Positions 22,691 to 34,299 of a DNA stretch of 64,000 nucleotides are shown here, piece after piece; within the stretch, counting starts at the first letter, position 1; the number at the start of each line of letters is the position of its first letter. Below the pieces are notes generated by a model. It made no database searches, was not told where the DNA came from, and saw nothing but the letters and a program-made list of their open reading frames with translations. The translations under genes and the position numbers were made by a program. Origin of the DNA: Tethya wilhelma (taxonomy: Eukaryota; Porifera; Demospongiae; Tethyida; Tethyidae); NCBI GenBank assembly GCA_964030475.1, contig CAXIPT010000001.1:11434773-11498772 (forward strand), written 5' to 3'.

Positions 22691-23215
22691 TATATTGTGT
22701 TCTTGATAATGCACATCATGGCAGTGTAGTAACATACAGACATTGCCAGAAATGGCCCATACAACGCTGGACATGACACGGACTTCCTGTTTAATGAAAC
22801 TATGGACTAGATAAACGGAAAATTGTTCGGCCCCGCCTACTTTGAGGCGTGGTCGCTCGTAATATTTTTGGTGTTCATTCGCAAGTGCGCTTTTTTACAC
22901 AAAATAAGGGCTTGTGGTGAAAGTTGGGCGCCAAGACTGATGAAGAACGTTTGCTGAAGAGATGTGGGCCAGAAAAACGCTTCTACCATCTTTTTGTACA
23001 CCTGGGACTCGGTGAATAGTAGTGCGCTTGCCCTGCCGTCGTTCAGCTCCATGGACAAGTTTGTTTAGAAAGTGTAAGTTGGCTGTAGTGTACAAATCAT
23101 TTATACATTTATGTCCTGATGCTTTTTTGTCTATATTTGAACGGTTATGTGCTAAAATCTGGCATAGCAATGGATTTATCTCAAATAAATTTGTGTTTTG
23201 AAATTGGACAGGGTC
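22691..23215. other. non-coding stretch, no recognised feature
   Basis: Short overlapping minus-strand frames exist but have no recognisable domain and no copy elsewhere in the window. Nothing else seen. Confidence 0.4.
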
Positions 23216-23249
23216 TGCCTTGTAGGAAATAATTTTTAGTCACACACAC

Positions 23250-23532
23250 TGATATTTGCTCTGACCGGCGACCTGTTTTCGGGTCTTGTAGGCAGAGTTT
23301 CACACACACACACACACTGTTGTTTGTATTTGCTCTGACCGGTGACCTGTTTTCGGGTCTTGTAGGCAGAGTTTCACACACACACACACACACTGTTGTT
23401 TTATTTGCTCTGCCGGCGACCTGTTTTCAGGTCTTGTAGGCAGAGTTTCACACACACACACACACACACTGTTGTTTGTATTTGCTCTGCCGGCGACCTG
23501 TTTTCGGGTCTTGTAGGCAGAGTTTCACACAC
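23250..23532. repeat. tandem array of about 75-bp units with internal CA runs
   Basis: Four units carry CCGGCGACCTGTTTTCGGGT, CTTGTAGGCAGAGTTTCACA, then a (CA)6-11 run and CTGTTGTTTGTATTTGCTCT. They begin near 23250, 23329, 23403 and 23480. The CA run lengthens from unit to unit. The last unit is cut by the N at 23533, so the array is probably collapsed or incomplete in the assembly. Confidence 0.9.
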
Positions 23533-23533
23533 N
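23533..23533. other. single N, probable assembly join
   Basis: The N lies between a tandem array and the truncated coiled-coil gene copy B. Confidence 0.75.
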
Positions 23534-23646
23534 ATTTTATCCTTCAAAGACTTGATTTGCAAGTTCCTTTTTGAAATTATCTCCTTGCATTCATTCAACT
23601 TTCTGTCCCAATCAATACAGTCTTGAAAATCCTCATCTTCGCTCAT
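23534..23646 (-). pseudogene. coiled-coil protein copy B, N-terminal 37 codons only
   Basis: The minus-strand frame starts MSEDEDFQDCIDWDRKLNEC and matches the first 37 residues of the protein at 578-1042 with one Lys/Arg change. The remaining three quarters is missing because the sequence stops at the N. The flanking 5' sequence (23647-23857) is also nearly identical to copy A. Confidence 0.85.
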
Positions 23647-23857
23647 TTTCTATCCCTCACACCAACAAAACTTGAGACTATAGATGGAGTCTTTATAGTA
23701 CTTGAAAGGTACGCAAAAATGCAGCTAGTTGCTTCCAATTTGTGAAACGTTCCCGGATCCCATGGCCCAAACTCCATTCTACACGCACATACATTCAGAC
23801 AGGAAGTAATAGGAATCATTATCACAATACTCACAAATGTATATACACAATCAACTT

Positions 23858-24705
23858 CTCAGGTGCATCAAGGACTGGGTCAGGCAATAACTATAGAAAT
23901 ATTGCACACATATACACACTAGTAAACTGACTTTGGGAGAACATAATCAACTAAAGTACCATATCATATGAAAGAGTAACTCAATATTAATAAGTGATGT
24001 TAATAATTAGCCCCACCCACTAATTATAAAGCGGGTGTGGCTATGCAAGTTTAACCACTTTTGCAACATAAAAGCAAAAAAGCAGAAATAGTAGAGTACA
24101 GCTAGCTTCAAAATTTTGTGCTCATAGGCTTTTAATAACAATGAACAAACTCACCCTAGCGCTTTTCCAGACAACGTCCAATAACTGGAGAAATGGCTGA
24201 TTGATTACTTTTTGGCAATATTTTCATGGACAAATGGACCCATAGAATCATTTTCGTTCCTTTTCTTTGAAAAGTAGATGGATAGAATCCTTTAAACTAT
24301 TCTATACAATGTCTAGATAGCAAAAATAGAATGTAAAACAAGGCCTAGTATTTCCGCCTAGACACAAACTTTCTAAAAGCTCTTTGATGCGGCCATTTTC
24401 AGCTTTTACGGTGGTTGTGGCAGATGTCACATGACAATCAGGCTATGAATAAATTAGCGCAACTGGTTCGAATTGTAACACTTGCAGTATGGAGTATTAT
24501 TTTGGTCTCCAATCTCACTCTTTTTCTTAGTAGTTGACTACTAACTCATTTTCCAGCTCAGAAACAGCGTGTGAAGAGCGAACTCTCGAGATTTTTTCAT
24601 GTGCGTAAAAGGGGCGTGGCCACGTTGCTATAGCTGCATATGGGGCATGTGCGTTAATTGCTGACTTAGCAATAATTCAAGGTCCCAGTCCTTAATGCAC
24701 CTGAG
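23858..24705. mobile_element. TIR transposon family 'CTCAGG', copy T2
   Basis: Termini are CTCAGGTGCATCAAGG on the left and CCTTAATGCACCTGAG on the right. TT is duplicated (23856-23857 and 24706-24707). The other copy of the surrounding unit (around 1252) has the empty site with a single TT, which proves both ends. Its right end matches the left end of copy T3 when inverted. The interior of 848 bases has no long open frame. Confidence 0.95.
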
Positions 24706-24799
24706 TTCTTTCTAACTGTCAAAGACAAACTAATCACACCAATTTACAGTCGTGACAATAAGTTCAGTTCACATAGTCCAGTTACTCTCAGCTGCAGCC

Positions 24800-25860
24800 T
24801 CACAGTTTCTGCACAGAGAAGACAACATCCCGGTTGTTTACATGAAAAATGCAACGGGGAGCCATTAGCAACTGTAAACCCAAACTGTTAGCGGTGATGC
24901 CTTCCACAATCCTTGAAAGATTTGGTTCAAATAGAGATACGTACTCATGAGTACCACTTGACACAACTACTTTGGTCAACTTTGTTACCTCACATAATTT
25001 CATCTTCATTATAGCATGACACTTTGTACATGTTGCCACAATTCCATCGTCACTGGTTACTTTACTCTTACAAAACTTGCAGGAAGAGTATTTTGTTGCA
25101 GATATTACTGCAGAGATTTCACCTTCAATGCACCTCTCAGGATTCACATCTCCACACTCAGACAAATCAATTTCACAAACATTTCCCAAATCATCAATTG
25201 AACTCTTTCCACTCTGCTTCGAAAAAGAAAGATATTTACCCGTGTCAAACTTGCGTACACATACAGCACTCAACTTATAGCTCCTTCCTTCCTCTAAACC
25301 ATCAACATCACTTTCGCATAACACCAGCCGACAACAAGCTGTATCATCACCCACAATTACTTCCTGCTTGGATAATTCCGATCCATCAGACTTCTTCACT
25401 TTCTTCGCCTCTTCAACGCCAACCACTTTAATCATAACATCAACATATTGGTTTACAGCAACATCAACAAGAGATTCCAACTTAATTTCTTTACATTCAG
25501 ATATTGCGGCAAAATTTACACATTCATACTTTCGAGGTGAATTTTCAACTTTCGATTGACTATTCAAATGTATCTCAAAGTCACCACTAAGCTTACTTCT
25601 TTTGACTTCACTCTTGTTAAGTACAACAGTGCTCTCACCGTCCTTCGCTTTCTCGAAAGCTGAAAGTAAACGGAATTCGAAAGATACAAATCTAGCACTA
25701 TTTTTTCCATCTGAAATTTTCCCGTCGAAATAGCTCCCGTTTGGGTTCTTTCTACTTTTTTTTATTGGAGATAAACTCACAGGAACACCATGAACAGTTA
25801 CACCTTTCCTTCCTCGATTTCAGAAACATCATATTCACGTTTTTCTCCAACCTTTGCCAT
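24800..25860 (-). pseudogene. RPA-like OB-fold/zinc protein, copy B (N-terminal frameshift)
   Basis: The frame is open from MSLSPIKKSRKNPNGSYFDG to the end, 326 residues. The equivalent of the copy A start is at 25860, but one T is missing from the CCTTTTCC run (here CACCTTTCC near 25803), which shifts the first 20 or so codons out of frame. The zinc ribbon CKFCKSKVTSDDGIVATC and CTKC is intact, and the stop codon that breaks copy A is absent here. Copies A and B are about 95% alike by eye. If the internal Met is used, a nearly full OB-fold protein could still be made. Confidence 0.65.
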
Positions 25861-25983
25861 CTTCAAACGTTCAGACCACGAGGCAAAAAAAGTCCTCGTG
25901 CTCAGTTCAAGCATGCGCAATGGAAAATTAAATCACATGACAAACCTCATCCGGTTCCACCCAGAGCTAGCACAGAGACTTCA

Positions 25984-26019
25984 CTCAGGCTCGCCCCATA
26001 GATGCTTGCATCTGTCTAG
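25984..26019 (+). mobile_element. Helitron family H 3' terminus (RPA unit B)
   Basis: It has the same CAGGCTCGCCCC, AGATGCTTGCATCT hairpin and CTAG as at 2752, followed by T at 26020. After this point the flank is unrelated to the flank of copy A, so this is the true element end. The 5' end is lost beyond the N at 23533. Confidence 0.7.
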
Positions 26020-26219
26020 TAGAGTTTGTTTTGATTATTAATTTAATATGCATGGAAATGGCTATAATTCTGGCTAAGGGTATTCTCTCTTTCTTGAAAT
26101 AATCCGTCAAAACCCTGGTATAATTTAGGGTTGTTGTTGGTATATACCTGACATCCTTATACCCAGGCTCTAACTTTTCACTCACGGAAAAGAAGGGAAG
26201 AGCCTGAACTAGTCTAGCT

Positions 26220-26220
26220 N
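26220..26220. other. single N, probable assembly join
   Basis: It lies between AGTCTAGCT and GTGTAACTAC in non-coding sequence. No feature is visibly cut here. Confidence 0.5.
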
Positions 26221-26294
26221 GTGTAACTACTCAGAACACACATGCACATGGTGACATGTGCACATGACACGCCCATTTACACTCATCTGCACGT

Positions 26295-26319
26295 ACACAC
26301 ACACACACACACACACACA
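26295..26319. repeat. (CA)n microsatellite
   Basis: About twelve CA units. A shorter CA run is at 26997-27016. The rest of 26030-27627 is AT-rich and holds no gene or repeat that I can support. Confidence 0.9.
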
Positions 26320-27627
26320 TGATCATAAAGATGTAACAATATTGATCTGAATCAGTGAGTAGACCATTCTTATTGACCCACTGATAAAATAAAGGCACCG
26401 GTGGTGCACAAGCCTCGGCGGCACACTCTGTCACTTGAAACTTGTGATGAGGCAGCATAAATCACAGACAGAGATGAGCAATGCTATGATTATATCAGCT
26501 GTTGTCAGATGCTATTAAGTAAACCTATGGGCTATCTGAATCATGTAATATCAGTACAGTACTACTTGGTGACCAATGATGCAGCTTAGCTGAAGCATAT
26601 GTGACACTGAGTGGAAGTTCACTGGTAAACACACTGACACAACTAACTTGTAAGCTCAGAATTTTAGCTTGCAATCAATTGAGTTACTTACCTGTGCAAG
26701 CAGCTGAGCCAAGCACATCACATCCAGAGGCTGAGAGCCAGAGTTCTGTCATCTGAAGCACATCCAGTCCAACTGTATTTCTAGATAACGCACACTATAC
26801 GTAGGGCGTGATTTATGGGTGCGGTTTCGAAGGTAAGTGTTCAGAGAAGCACAAAAGCCTTGTATCTCAGAAACTATAGTGTCTTGCAAGATTCTACACA
26901 ACCATTTTCAAGATAATTTCGATTCATGAACGTAAGTACCTTTGGTTTGAACCACAGAGCGGCCATTCTTCACATTATCTAGTAACAGACAGACGCACAC
27001 ACACACACACACACAAAACGACTACCGTAATCCTCTGCACGTGATACTCAAGCGCCGAGGCTTAACAAATACACTGAACAATCAACTCACTGGAGAAGGT
27101 GGCAAAAGTTTGCCATCTGAGTGTGCACTAAAAACTGGTCTAATAAGACTTTACTGGCCATGAATGGTATCTCCACCCTTTCTAAAAGACGACTATATCT
27201 CAGACTCTCATTTTTAATTTCAACATCTTGAAGGGTAACTATAAGATGCCTGACCATGCACCAATTGAGTATAAACAGTAAAGTCATCAGTCACGCTGAG
27301 CAGCTCACACTCAGCCCAATTAGTAGTTCCACTTGCAAGAACAAATGCATGCATTTAAATTTTCATTCTTCAGTGATTCAGCTCAACTATAGAATACACC
27401 GCCTCACGAATTATTGTCCTGTAACAAAGTTGAACTGCAACTAACAGTGTACTTTAGATCAATGACTTAATTAATTCTTCTATTTCAGTATTTCATGTAT
27501 TGTAGATGTATTTTTATATTATAGCTAATATAATAGCGTTCACAGTTGTATTAGCAATGAGTATGCTATTTTGTACTCCCTCGTTACTCGGCTAAATTAT
27601 AAAAAAATTTTAACAATAGAATATATA

Positions 27628-29449
27628 CAAGTACAAAAAACATTAGAAATGTAATGTAAACACAAGTACAAAAAACATTGGAAATGTAATGAGACACAGG
27701 AATGGCTAAATCCTGTGTCTCATTACATTTCCAATGTTTTTTGTACTTGTTTGTTCTCATTTTTCCATAATTCTACAAATCACAATTGAGTTGGTGTGTG
27801 TAGCTAGCTACTAAGCTAGTAGTCTGGCAAGCCAGCTAGACTGTGGCCGGGCTGCTCAGTAAGTTGTGTACTGAGCCTGCTTGATACTGAAGTGTAACAC
27901 ACATCTCAATCATTTGCATGATTTGGAGGCAGGAGCTGTATCATAAGATTTACTTGCCTTTATGATAATCAAAGTCCTGATTCATTTCTTAAGAAGAGCA
28001 AGAGCATCCAGGTATCACAAAATAGCTTGCATTTGAATTCGAAATAACGCACACTTTTGTGTGTGGAAAGGGTCGTCAATTCGAATTTTCTAGAAGCTAA
28101 TGAATTATGCATGAGTGTAGAAATTAATGGCGGCCATATGGAGGAGGCACTTTTCACCTTGTATCTAGCTACTCAATGAGAGGTGCTAAAAACCGATGGC
28201 AAAAGTGACTGTCCCGGAAGAAACCAAGTTCATTCGTCCAAGAATCAGCTTCTAGTCTCTGAGAAAACTCGAGCCAAGATAAAAGAAGAAGAAGAAGAAG
28301 AAGAAGATGGAGAAAATTGGAGGTTTGGCATATTTGTGTTTGTTACTTTAGCGATGTTTTTAGGGCATGTTTTTGGGCTCATTAGAAAGAGAAAGAGGTA
28401 AATAGTAGCTTAAGAAGCCTTTTAGTGCTAAGCGCTCAGTTTTTGCAGAGTTATTCGCGTGAATATTTGTATTGCGCTAATGGGCCATCCGTGCCATTCC
28501 TGTGTACCCAGTACTACTGTACTGGGAATAGCAAATCGTAAAAAAGTGAGCAAACAAGATAGGAATGCTGGTCAGATTGAGCAAGGAGTTCATTTCACTG
28601 TGTCACCTATGTTCATATCTCTACCGAGCTCAATGACATTGTAGACACAGGAATGAACTCGCTCAATCTGACCAGCATTCCTATCTTGTTTGCTCACAAC
28701 TTTTTTACGATTTGGCCATTCCTATGTTTACATTACATTTCCAATGTTTTTTGTATTTGTTTGTTATATTTTTTTGAAATAATTGTTTATAATATCAGTA
28801 TAATACAGTTTTTAGCCTGAGCAGAGAACTTGATCCCGGCTACAGTACAGTCATGCCTTTTATACAGCTGATAAATTATTCATAAGCTAGCTAGCTTAAC
28901 GACCCTTTCCATATTCAAGTGTGCGTTATTTGGAATTTATTGCAAGATGCCCGTCACATGCAGTACTCCAAGCTCTGTCCTATTTTCTCGTTCTCTGTGT
29001 TCAGTTCTTCAGTAGGGAAGTTATCTATAGCTAACAAGACACATATGGTTTACAAAATAATGGCTGCCATACAGAGAAAGCGCTTTTCGTCTTGTATTGA
29101 GCCACTCAACGAGTGACACAGAAAACCGATGCCAAAAGCGAATGAAGACCAACATACCAAGTTTATTCGTTCAAGAATTAGCTTCTATAAGTTTACAGTC
29201 TTCGAGAAAAGCTGTGACATAACAGAAGAAGAAGAAGAAGATGGAGAAAACTGGAGGTTTGGCATATTTTAGCGATGGTTTTAGGCCATGTTTTTGGGCT
29301 TGTTAGAAAGAGGATGAACTAAATAGTAGCTTTAGAAGCCTTTTAGTGCCAAGCACCCGGTTTTTGCAGAGTTATTCGCGTGAATATTTGTATTGCGCTA
29401 ATGGGACATCCGTGCCATTCCTATGTACCCAGTACTACCGTACTGGGAA
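27628..29449 (+). mobile_element. HL family copy 3, split by nested copy 2
   Basis: The outer element consists of 27628-27662 (5' tip, CAAGTACAAAAAACATTAGA) and 28529-29449. It is flanked by A on the left and T on the right. Copy 2 is inserted between A27662 and T28529 with no duplication. Its 5' domain is a foldback; its 3' end is the hairpin CCCAGTACTACCGTACTGGG followed by AA. The segment 28871-29040 is inverted relative to all other copies. Confidence 0.9.
27663..28528 (+). mobile_element. HL family copy 2, nested in copy 3
   Basis: It starts CAAGTACAAAAAACATTGG and ends with the hairpin and GGGAA. The 5' foldback is shortened here to two arms of about 40 bases (27663-27755). A GAA run lies near 28288-28306. 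It has no coding content; the plus-strand frame in its middle is not conserved among copies. Confidence 0.9.
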
Positions 29450-29461
29450 TATCTAATAATT

Positions 29462-29590
29462 GTACTATGCTTTTTCATGGTGTATGGGATTTGTAACCAG
29501 AGGGCTGTATAATGGTATTCACGAGGGCGAAGCCCGAGGGAATTCCAATATACAGTACAAACCCATACACCCTGAAAAAGTATAGTACAG
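29462..29590. repeat. foldback sequence (imperfect inverted repeat)
   Basis: Left arm TGTACTATGCTTTTTCATGG and TGTATGGGATTTGTA; right arm TACAAACCCATACACC and TGAAAAAGTATAGTACAG. The arms of about 35 bases are separated by about 55 bases. It could be a small MITE; no target duplication was recognised. Confidence 0.7.
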
Positions 29591-29748
29591 CTGTCTTGTA
29601 CCACGGTAGTAATTAGTGGTCTTATACAAACAAGACTAGACAGATTACTAGAGAGAATCTTCTAGAACATTCCTAAAACCGTATATTACATCATAGGTAG
29701 CCAATAGAAATACAGTTCTGGCCTTGGCCTTTTGAAAGTTAGACAGTC

Positions 29749-31063
29749 ATGAAGTGTGTTCGAAGAGATCTTGTAAATGAGCTGGCTATTTCGCCAAGTT
29801 TGTTAAGTTCTATCAAGTTTCCCCGTTCTCCTAAAACCAAGCGAAGAATTAAAGAAAATTTTAGTCTTGGAATGGAAGAATTTGGCTACCCGTGGTCTGA
29901 CAGTGACCAAGAAGACTTCTTGCCTCCAAACAAGAAGAAAGCCGCCAGATCTAACAAAAAAGTCACGGGCCGTTTTGCAAAGCCAACTGCAAGTGATGAT
30001 CTGGAAAAGCTGTCTAAAGGAGTTGTACCAAAAAATACCCAAAAGAATGACAAATGGGCGCTGAACGCTCTATCTGAATGGATTGACGCAAGAAATGTGG
30101 CATGTCCAGGGGAAGAGACCTTCTTTTAACTAACAATTCACAACTACTGGACAAGTGGCTTTCTTTGTTTGTTGTCGAGGTACGGAATAAAGATGGACAT
30201 GAATATCCACCCTCCTCAATCCATATGCTACTTTGTGGATTGCAAAGAGTGATGCGTCGTGAAAGCAAGACTCCCTTGATATATTTGCGAAAGGAGACGT
30301 TCGCTTTAGAAATTTTCGTGGAACTATGGAGACCATTTATCAAGGGCTACACAAGAAAGGTATTGGGTGCAAAAAGAAGCATGTTTCTTTGATATCAGAA
30401 GAAGAGGAGGATTATCTTTGGTCCACCGGAGTCCTTGGAGACCAGTCTCCCACTGCTCTTATCAGAGCAGTGAATGGAGTTATTTTTTTCTACGAGGAGG
30501 AAAAGAACATAGAGAATAAAACGATCCCAGTTTACAAGAGAAAAAGATTGTTGGGTATACACAGAGAATGAGTCTAAATGCTTTTGAGGTGGTGTTGCAG
30601 ATCTAACACGTGAAAACAAAGTTGTTCGTCAATATCCAATTTCCAATGCTCAACGGTGTCATATTCGATTGCTTGATCTATATACATTGAAATTACCTCA
30701 AGATAAAAAGAATAACCTTTATGTCTCACCTTTGTAGCACATACCATTAGATGACACTAAGCCATGGTTTACATCAACTCCAGTTGGCTGGAATAAACTT
30801 GATTCAAAGTTGTCAACAATCTTTAATGAAGCGGGAATCACAGGCAAGATGAACCATAGTTTAAGGGTTACTAGTGCTACAAGAATGTACAATGAAGGCA
30901 TTCCAGAAAAAAACATTCAAAGCAGGACAGGTCATAAAAGCATTGAAGCATTACGAGTTTATGAAAGACCAAGCAAGGTACAACAACAGAAAGCTTGTGA
31001 GGCTCTTTCTTGCTATTCAAATTCAGAAAGTAGCGGTGTGCTCACAAACGTTCTAATACCATA
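29749..31063 (+). pseudogene. Crypton-type tyrosine recombinase (DUF3504/KIAA1958-like), broken
   Basis: The N-terminal frame (29749-30129) ends with the conserved start of the core, VPKNTQKNDKWALNALSEW. After a frame change the next segment reads LLDKWLSLFVVEVRNKDGHE and YPPSSIHMLLCGLQRVMRRE. Then come EEEEDYLWSTGVLGDQSPTA and a damaged stretch near 30480-30600, where the first catalytic Arg region (normally LRGGEEHR) is not recognisable. The C-terminal part keeps HSLR (HxxR), RTGHKSIEALRVY with the GH and the Tyr. These are the hallmarks of Crypton recombinases and of animal proteins derived from them. At least three frame changes and a TAG at 30736 show that it is dead. Confidence 0.85.
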
Positions 31064-31464
31064 AATTCCGTTTCGATTCAGTCAACAATGCCTCTGTGGA
31101 ATTTGTCGTCTCTACACTTCTCATTTCACAATTGCACAGTGAATATGTACAATGGTACAGTTGTGCAATCTGCTCCACCTTATGATTTATCAAGAAAAGA
31201 ACTAGATGACTTTGAAAACTTCAATTAACTAAGCTTTGCTTGTTCTGACTATTTGCCTTTTGTTGAGTATTTATTCTAATTGTTTATTACAAAACTTTGT
31301 TGTCAATACATGATTTTCCTAGCTAGTGTGTATTGGCTCATACACCCTAGGGTGTGTATGACTTCAAAGGCTTGGATAGGGTATATGAGTATTGTACCAG
31401 CTGCTTTTCCTTTGATGTGTAGCTTAACCATGGTACAAGTTATTATGGACTAAAATAATTGTAG

Positions 31465-31571
31465 CCTTGTTCCCAGGTTCTCTCCTTGTGAATATTACAT
31501 GCTGAGGGAGAATGCCTAGGAACAAGGCTATTTTCAACGTCATATTCACAGGGAGAGAACCTAGAACAAGG
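31465..31571. repeat. foldback MITE-like hairpin
   Basis: Left arm CCTTGTTCCCAGGTTCTCTC and the right arm GAGAGAACCTAGAACAAGG form an inverted repeat of about 30 bases around a 46-base loop. A related but different hairpin is at 35537-35613. Confidence 0.75.
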
Positions 31572-31579
31572 GTATATAG

Positions 31580-32330
31580 GACAGGACAGATTATGCACGT
31601 GTTCACTGTATAATATAGGCTTGACTGCCATGATTGCTAACCAATATGGTAAGGCAAACAAAATCTGTTTTTTGAGCATCCACTTGTATGACTAGGTATA
31701 CGACATTTACTGAACACCCTCAATGCACGAATGATTCAGGACAATCATCTCGTTGATGCACGATACAATCATGCTCGTTGATCGTTGCTAGCCACTTTTA
31801 AAGTCATGATAAAAATGCTGGAGGGCTACTCACTGTCAGATACCAGAACTCACCAGGAAGACCATTTGCAACTTGAAATGGTTGCAAAATACGCTAAGTT
31901 TTCAAGGGTCAAAGATCACGGGTTTCGGGTATATAACTGCATTCACTAAAAATAAATTATGGCGACCTTAGACGCAAAATGCATGAGCAGTCTAATTGCC
32001 TAGTCCCAAACTCAATTATCTGTGTTCTAGCATTCTACCTGTATACGTCAGGTGGGATCCCACTTGCCGTTAGTGTAAGGTCAAAGGAGAGAGCCTGGGT
32101 ACGAGGCTGATAGTTTTGTGTGCTCACATTAATTTTGTTAACCTGACATGTTATCTATTATAAATGGCTTTACATTTAACTATACTTGACTAGGTACATC
32201 TTACAATAGGAGCATAGGAGATCAATGTGATTGCCTTGCTCGTGTGTACAAATTTACAATAGCCTCGGACCCAGGAATGCAATCTCAAAATTTTAATCTA
32301 CTAGCATAACTAATACTTGAACAATCTTTA
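31580..32330. other. non-coding stretch, no recognised feature
   Basis: AT-rich sequence between the Crypton region and a Helitron 5' end; no domain, repeat or RNA gene recognised. Confidence 0.4.
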
Positions 32331-32768
32331 TTGGGCGAGCCGAAGCGAGCCCACCCCAGTGTGTTGAACGGCAATTTTGTTTGTTTGTTTGTCGTCGTTC
32401 GTTCTTCTAATTATTCGCATGCGCATTACCTATATATACGGTATATGCCATGTGCCACGCCATGAATTAATTTTATGCCACATTCATTGAATGTATGATA
32501 TGTACGTTTATGTTCGAAGTGTTTTATAAAATGGATAGTCCTCATGAAAGAAGGCTCCAACGTCGAAGAGAACTCTACAGGGAGTATATGGAGCGAGAAA
32601 CGCTTGAGGAAAGAGAAGCCAGGCGAGCGAGATGATGAGAGAGATATCAGTGGTCAGTTTTGCTTGATATTTGAATAATTTCATGACTTGAGTAGATAGT
32701 CAAGTTGTACGTAAATTCTCCTAATTGGATATAACATTACTACACAGGGAGGGAAAGAAGATCAGGAG

Positions 32769-32960
32769 AGACAGCCTCTCAGAGAGAACATTGGCTTGAG
32801 CGAGATAGGTCTCAGGCTGAGGACAGAAGATCAAGGAGACAGCCTCTCAGAGAGAACGTAGGCTTGAGCAAGATAGGTCTCAGCTGAGGACAGAAGATCA
32901 AGAGAGACAGCCTCTCAGACTGAACATAGGCTTGAGCGAGAGAGGTCTCGGGATCGTGCA
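32769..32960 (+). repeat. 68-bp repeat, three units, inside the Helitron gene
   Basis: Units begin AGACAGCCTCTCAGA at 32769, 32837 and 32905. The encoded Arg/Glu-rich leader of Helitron proteins is often repetitive. Because 68 is not a multiple of three, each unit shifts the frame. Confidence 0.85.
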
Positions 32961-33220
32961 AGGAAGTCAGAGACTGATCTAACACCAGCATTATTTGGGC
33001 AACCAGCTGTGATCCAGAAGATGAGAAAGTTTCACAAGGCAATGTCAGAAATTACTCATCCCACCTGTGATACATGTTTGGAATGTTTTCCAAACCTGTC
33101 TGTATCAATGGTTCTGTTGAGTGTAGGAGATGCTTTGTGGACAAGAAGATTCCAAAGTTATACTCTTGTGCCAACAACATGGATCCTGGTTTAGTACCTC
33201 CACAGTTACAGGTTAGCCTA

Positions 33221-34299
33221 TTCCCAGTACGGTAGTACTGGGTACATAGGAATGGCACGGATGGCCCATTAGCGCAATACAAATATTCACGCGAATAACT
33301 CTGCAAAAACTGAGCGCTTGACACTAAAAGACTTCTAAAGCTACTTCTTAGCTCATTCCCTTTCTAACAAGCCCAAAAACGTGGCCTAAAACCATCGCTA
33401 AGGTATCGAACTAAAATGTGCCAAACCTCCAATTTTCTCCATCTTCTTCTTCTTCTATCTTGATACGACTTTTCTCAAAAAGCACTCACTTTCAGAAGTC
33501 AATTCTTGAACGAATAGACTTGATTTCTTTGTCTTCAGGTCCTTTTGGCATCGTTTTTTCATGTCTCATTGAGTTGCTAGATACAAGGCGAAAAGCGCCT
33601 TCTCCATATGGCAGCCATTAATTTCTACACTCATGCATAATTCATAAGCTACTTGAAAATTCAAAATGACGACCCTTTTCCAGATAGACAAGTGTGCGTT
33701 TTTTGGAATTCGAGTATTTGCTGCTTCCTGCTTTTAACTGAAGATTTCTGGTTGTGCTGAACTCTCTGTAACATTTCAGTCTTCAATATTTACGAGGTGA
33801 ATACTTTGTTACACTTATATGTAGTTGTGACTATAAGAAGATGAGAAAAGTCAATAAATTTGTTAGAATCTAAGAAACAGCTCCAGCATCCTGAGACGCT
33901 TTCGGTACTTTTATAATGCATGCTGATGGCAAAAATTATATAAGCTATAATGTCCCTTGTACAAGTAACAACCATATACACGCAAACTCAAATATGATTC
34001 GTAGAATTATGAAAAAATGAGAACAAACAAGTTAAAAAAACATTGGAAATGTATTGAGACAGGAATGGTTAAATCGTAAAAAGAAAGCAAACAAGATGGA
34101 ATGGCTGTTTGAGTGTGTAAAGAATTATTCCTATGGGCAACATGAGGGACTCAACATGGAAAGAGAGTCACGGTAATACATGCAGCCCACACAGGAAGAA
34201 TTCTTTACACACTCAAACAGCCATTCCATCTTGTTTGCTTTCTTTTTACGATTTAACCATTCCTATGTCTCAATACATTTCCAATGTTTTTTTAACTTG
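33221..34299 (-). mobile_element. HL family copy 4, inserted in a Helitron intron
   Basis: In element orientation (minus) it runs from CAAGTTAAAAAAACATTGG to the hairpin CCCAGTACTACCGTACTGGG and GGGAA. It is flanked by A (5') and T (3') with no duplication. The 5' foldback domain is 34016-34299, with arms of about 120 bases containing GGAATGGCTGTTTGAGTGTG. The 3' half (33221-33715) is shared by all copies; the middle 300 bases vary between subfamilies. Confidence 0.9.

Noticed and set aside
23250..23532. Possible CRISPR array with CA spacers
   Set aside because: The 'spacers' are CA runs and units are plain minisatellite repeats.
28183..28401. Plus-strand open frame with a Glu run in HL copy 2
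   Set aside because: It lies in the shared half of the HL element and is not kept open in the other copies.
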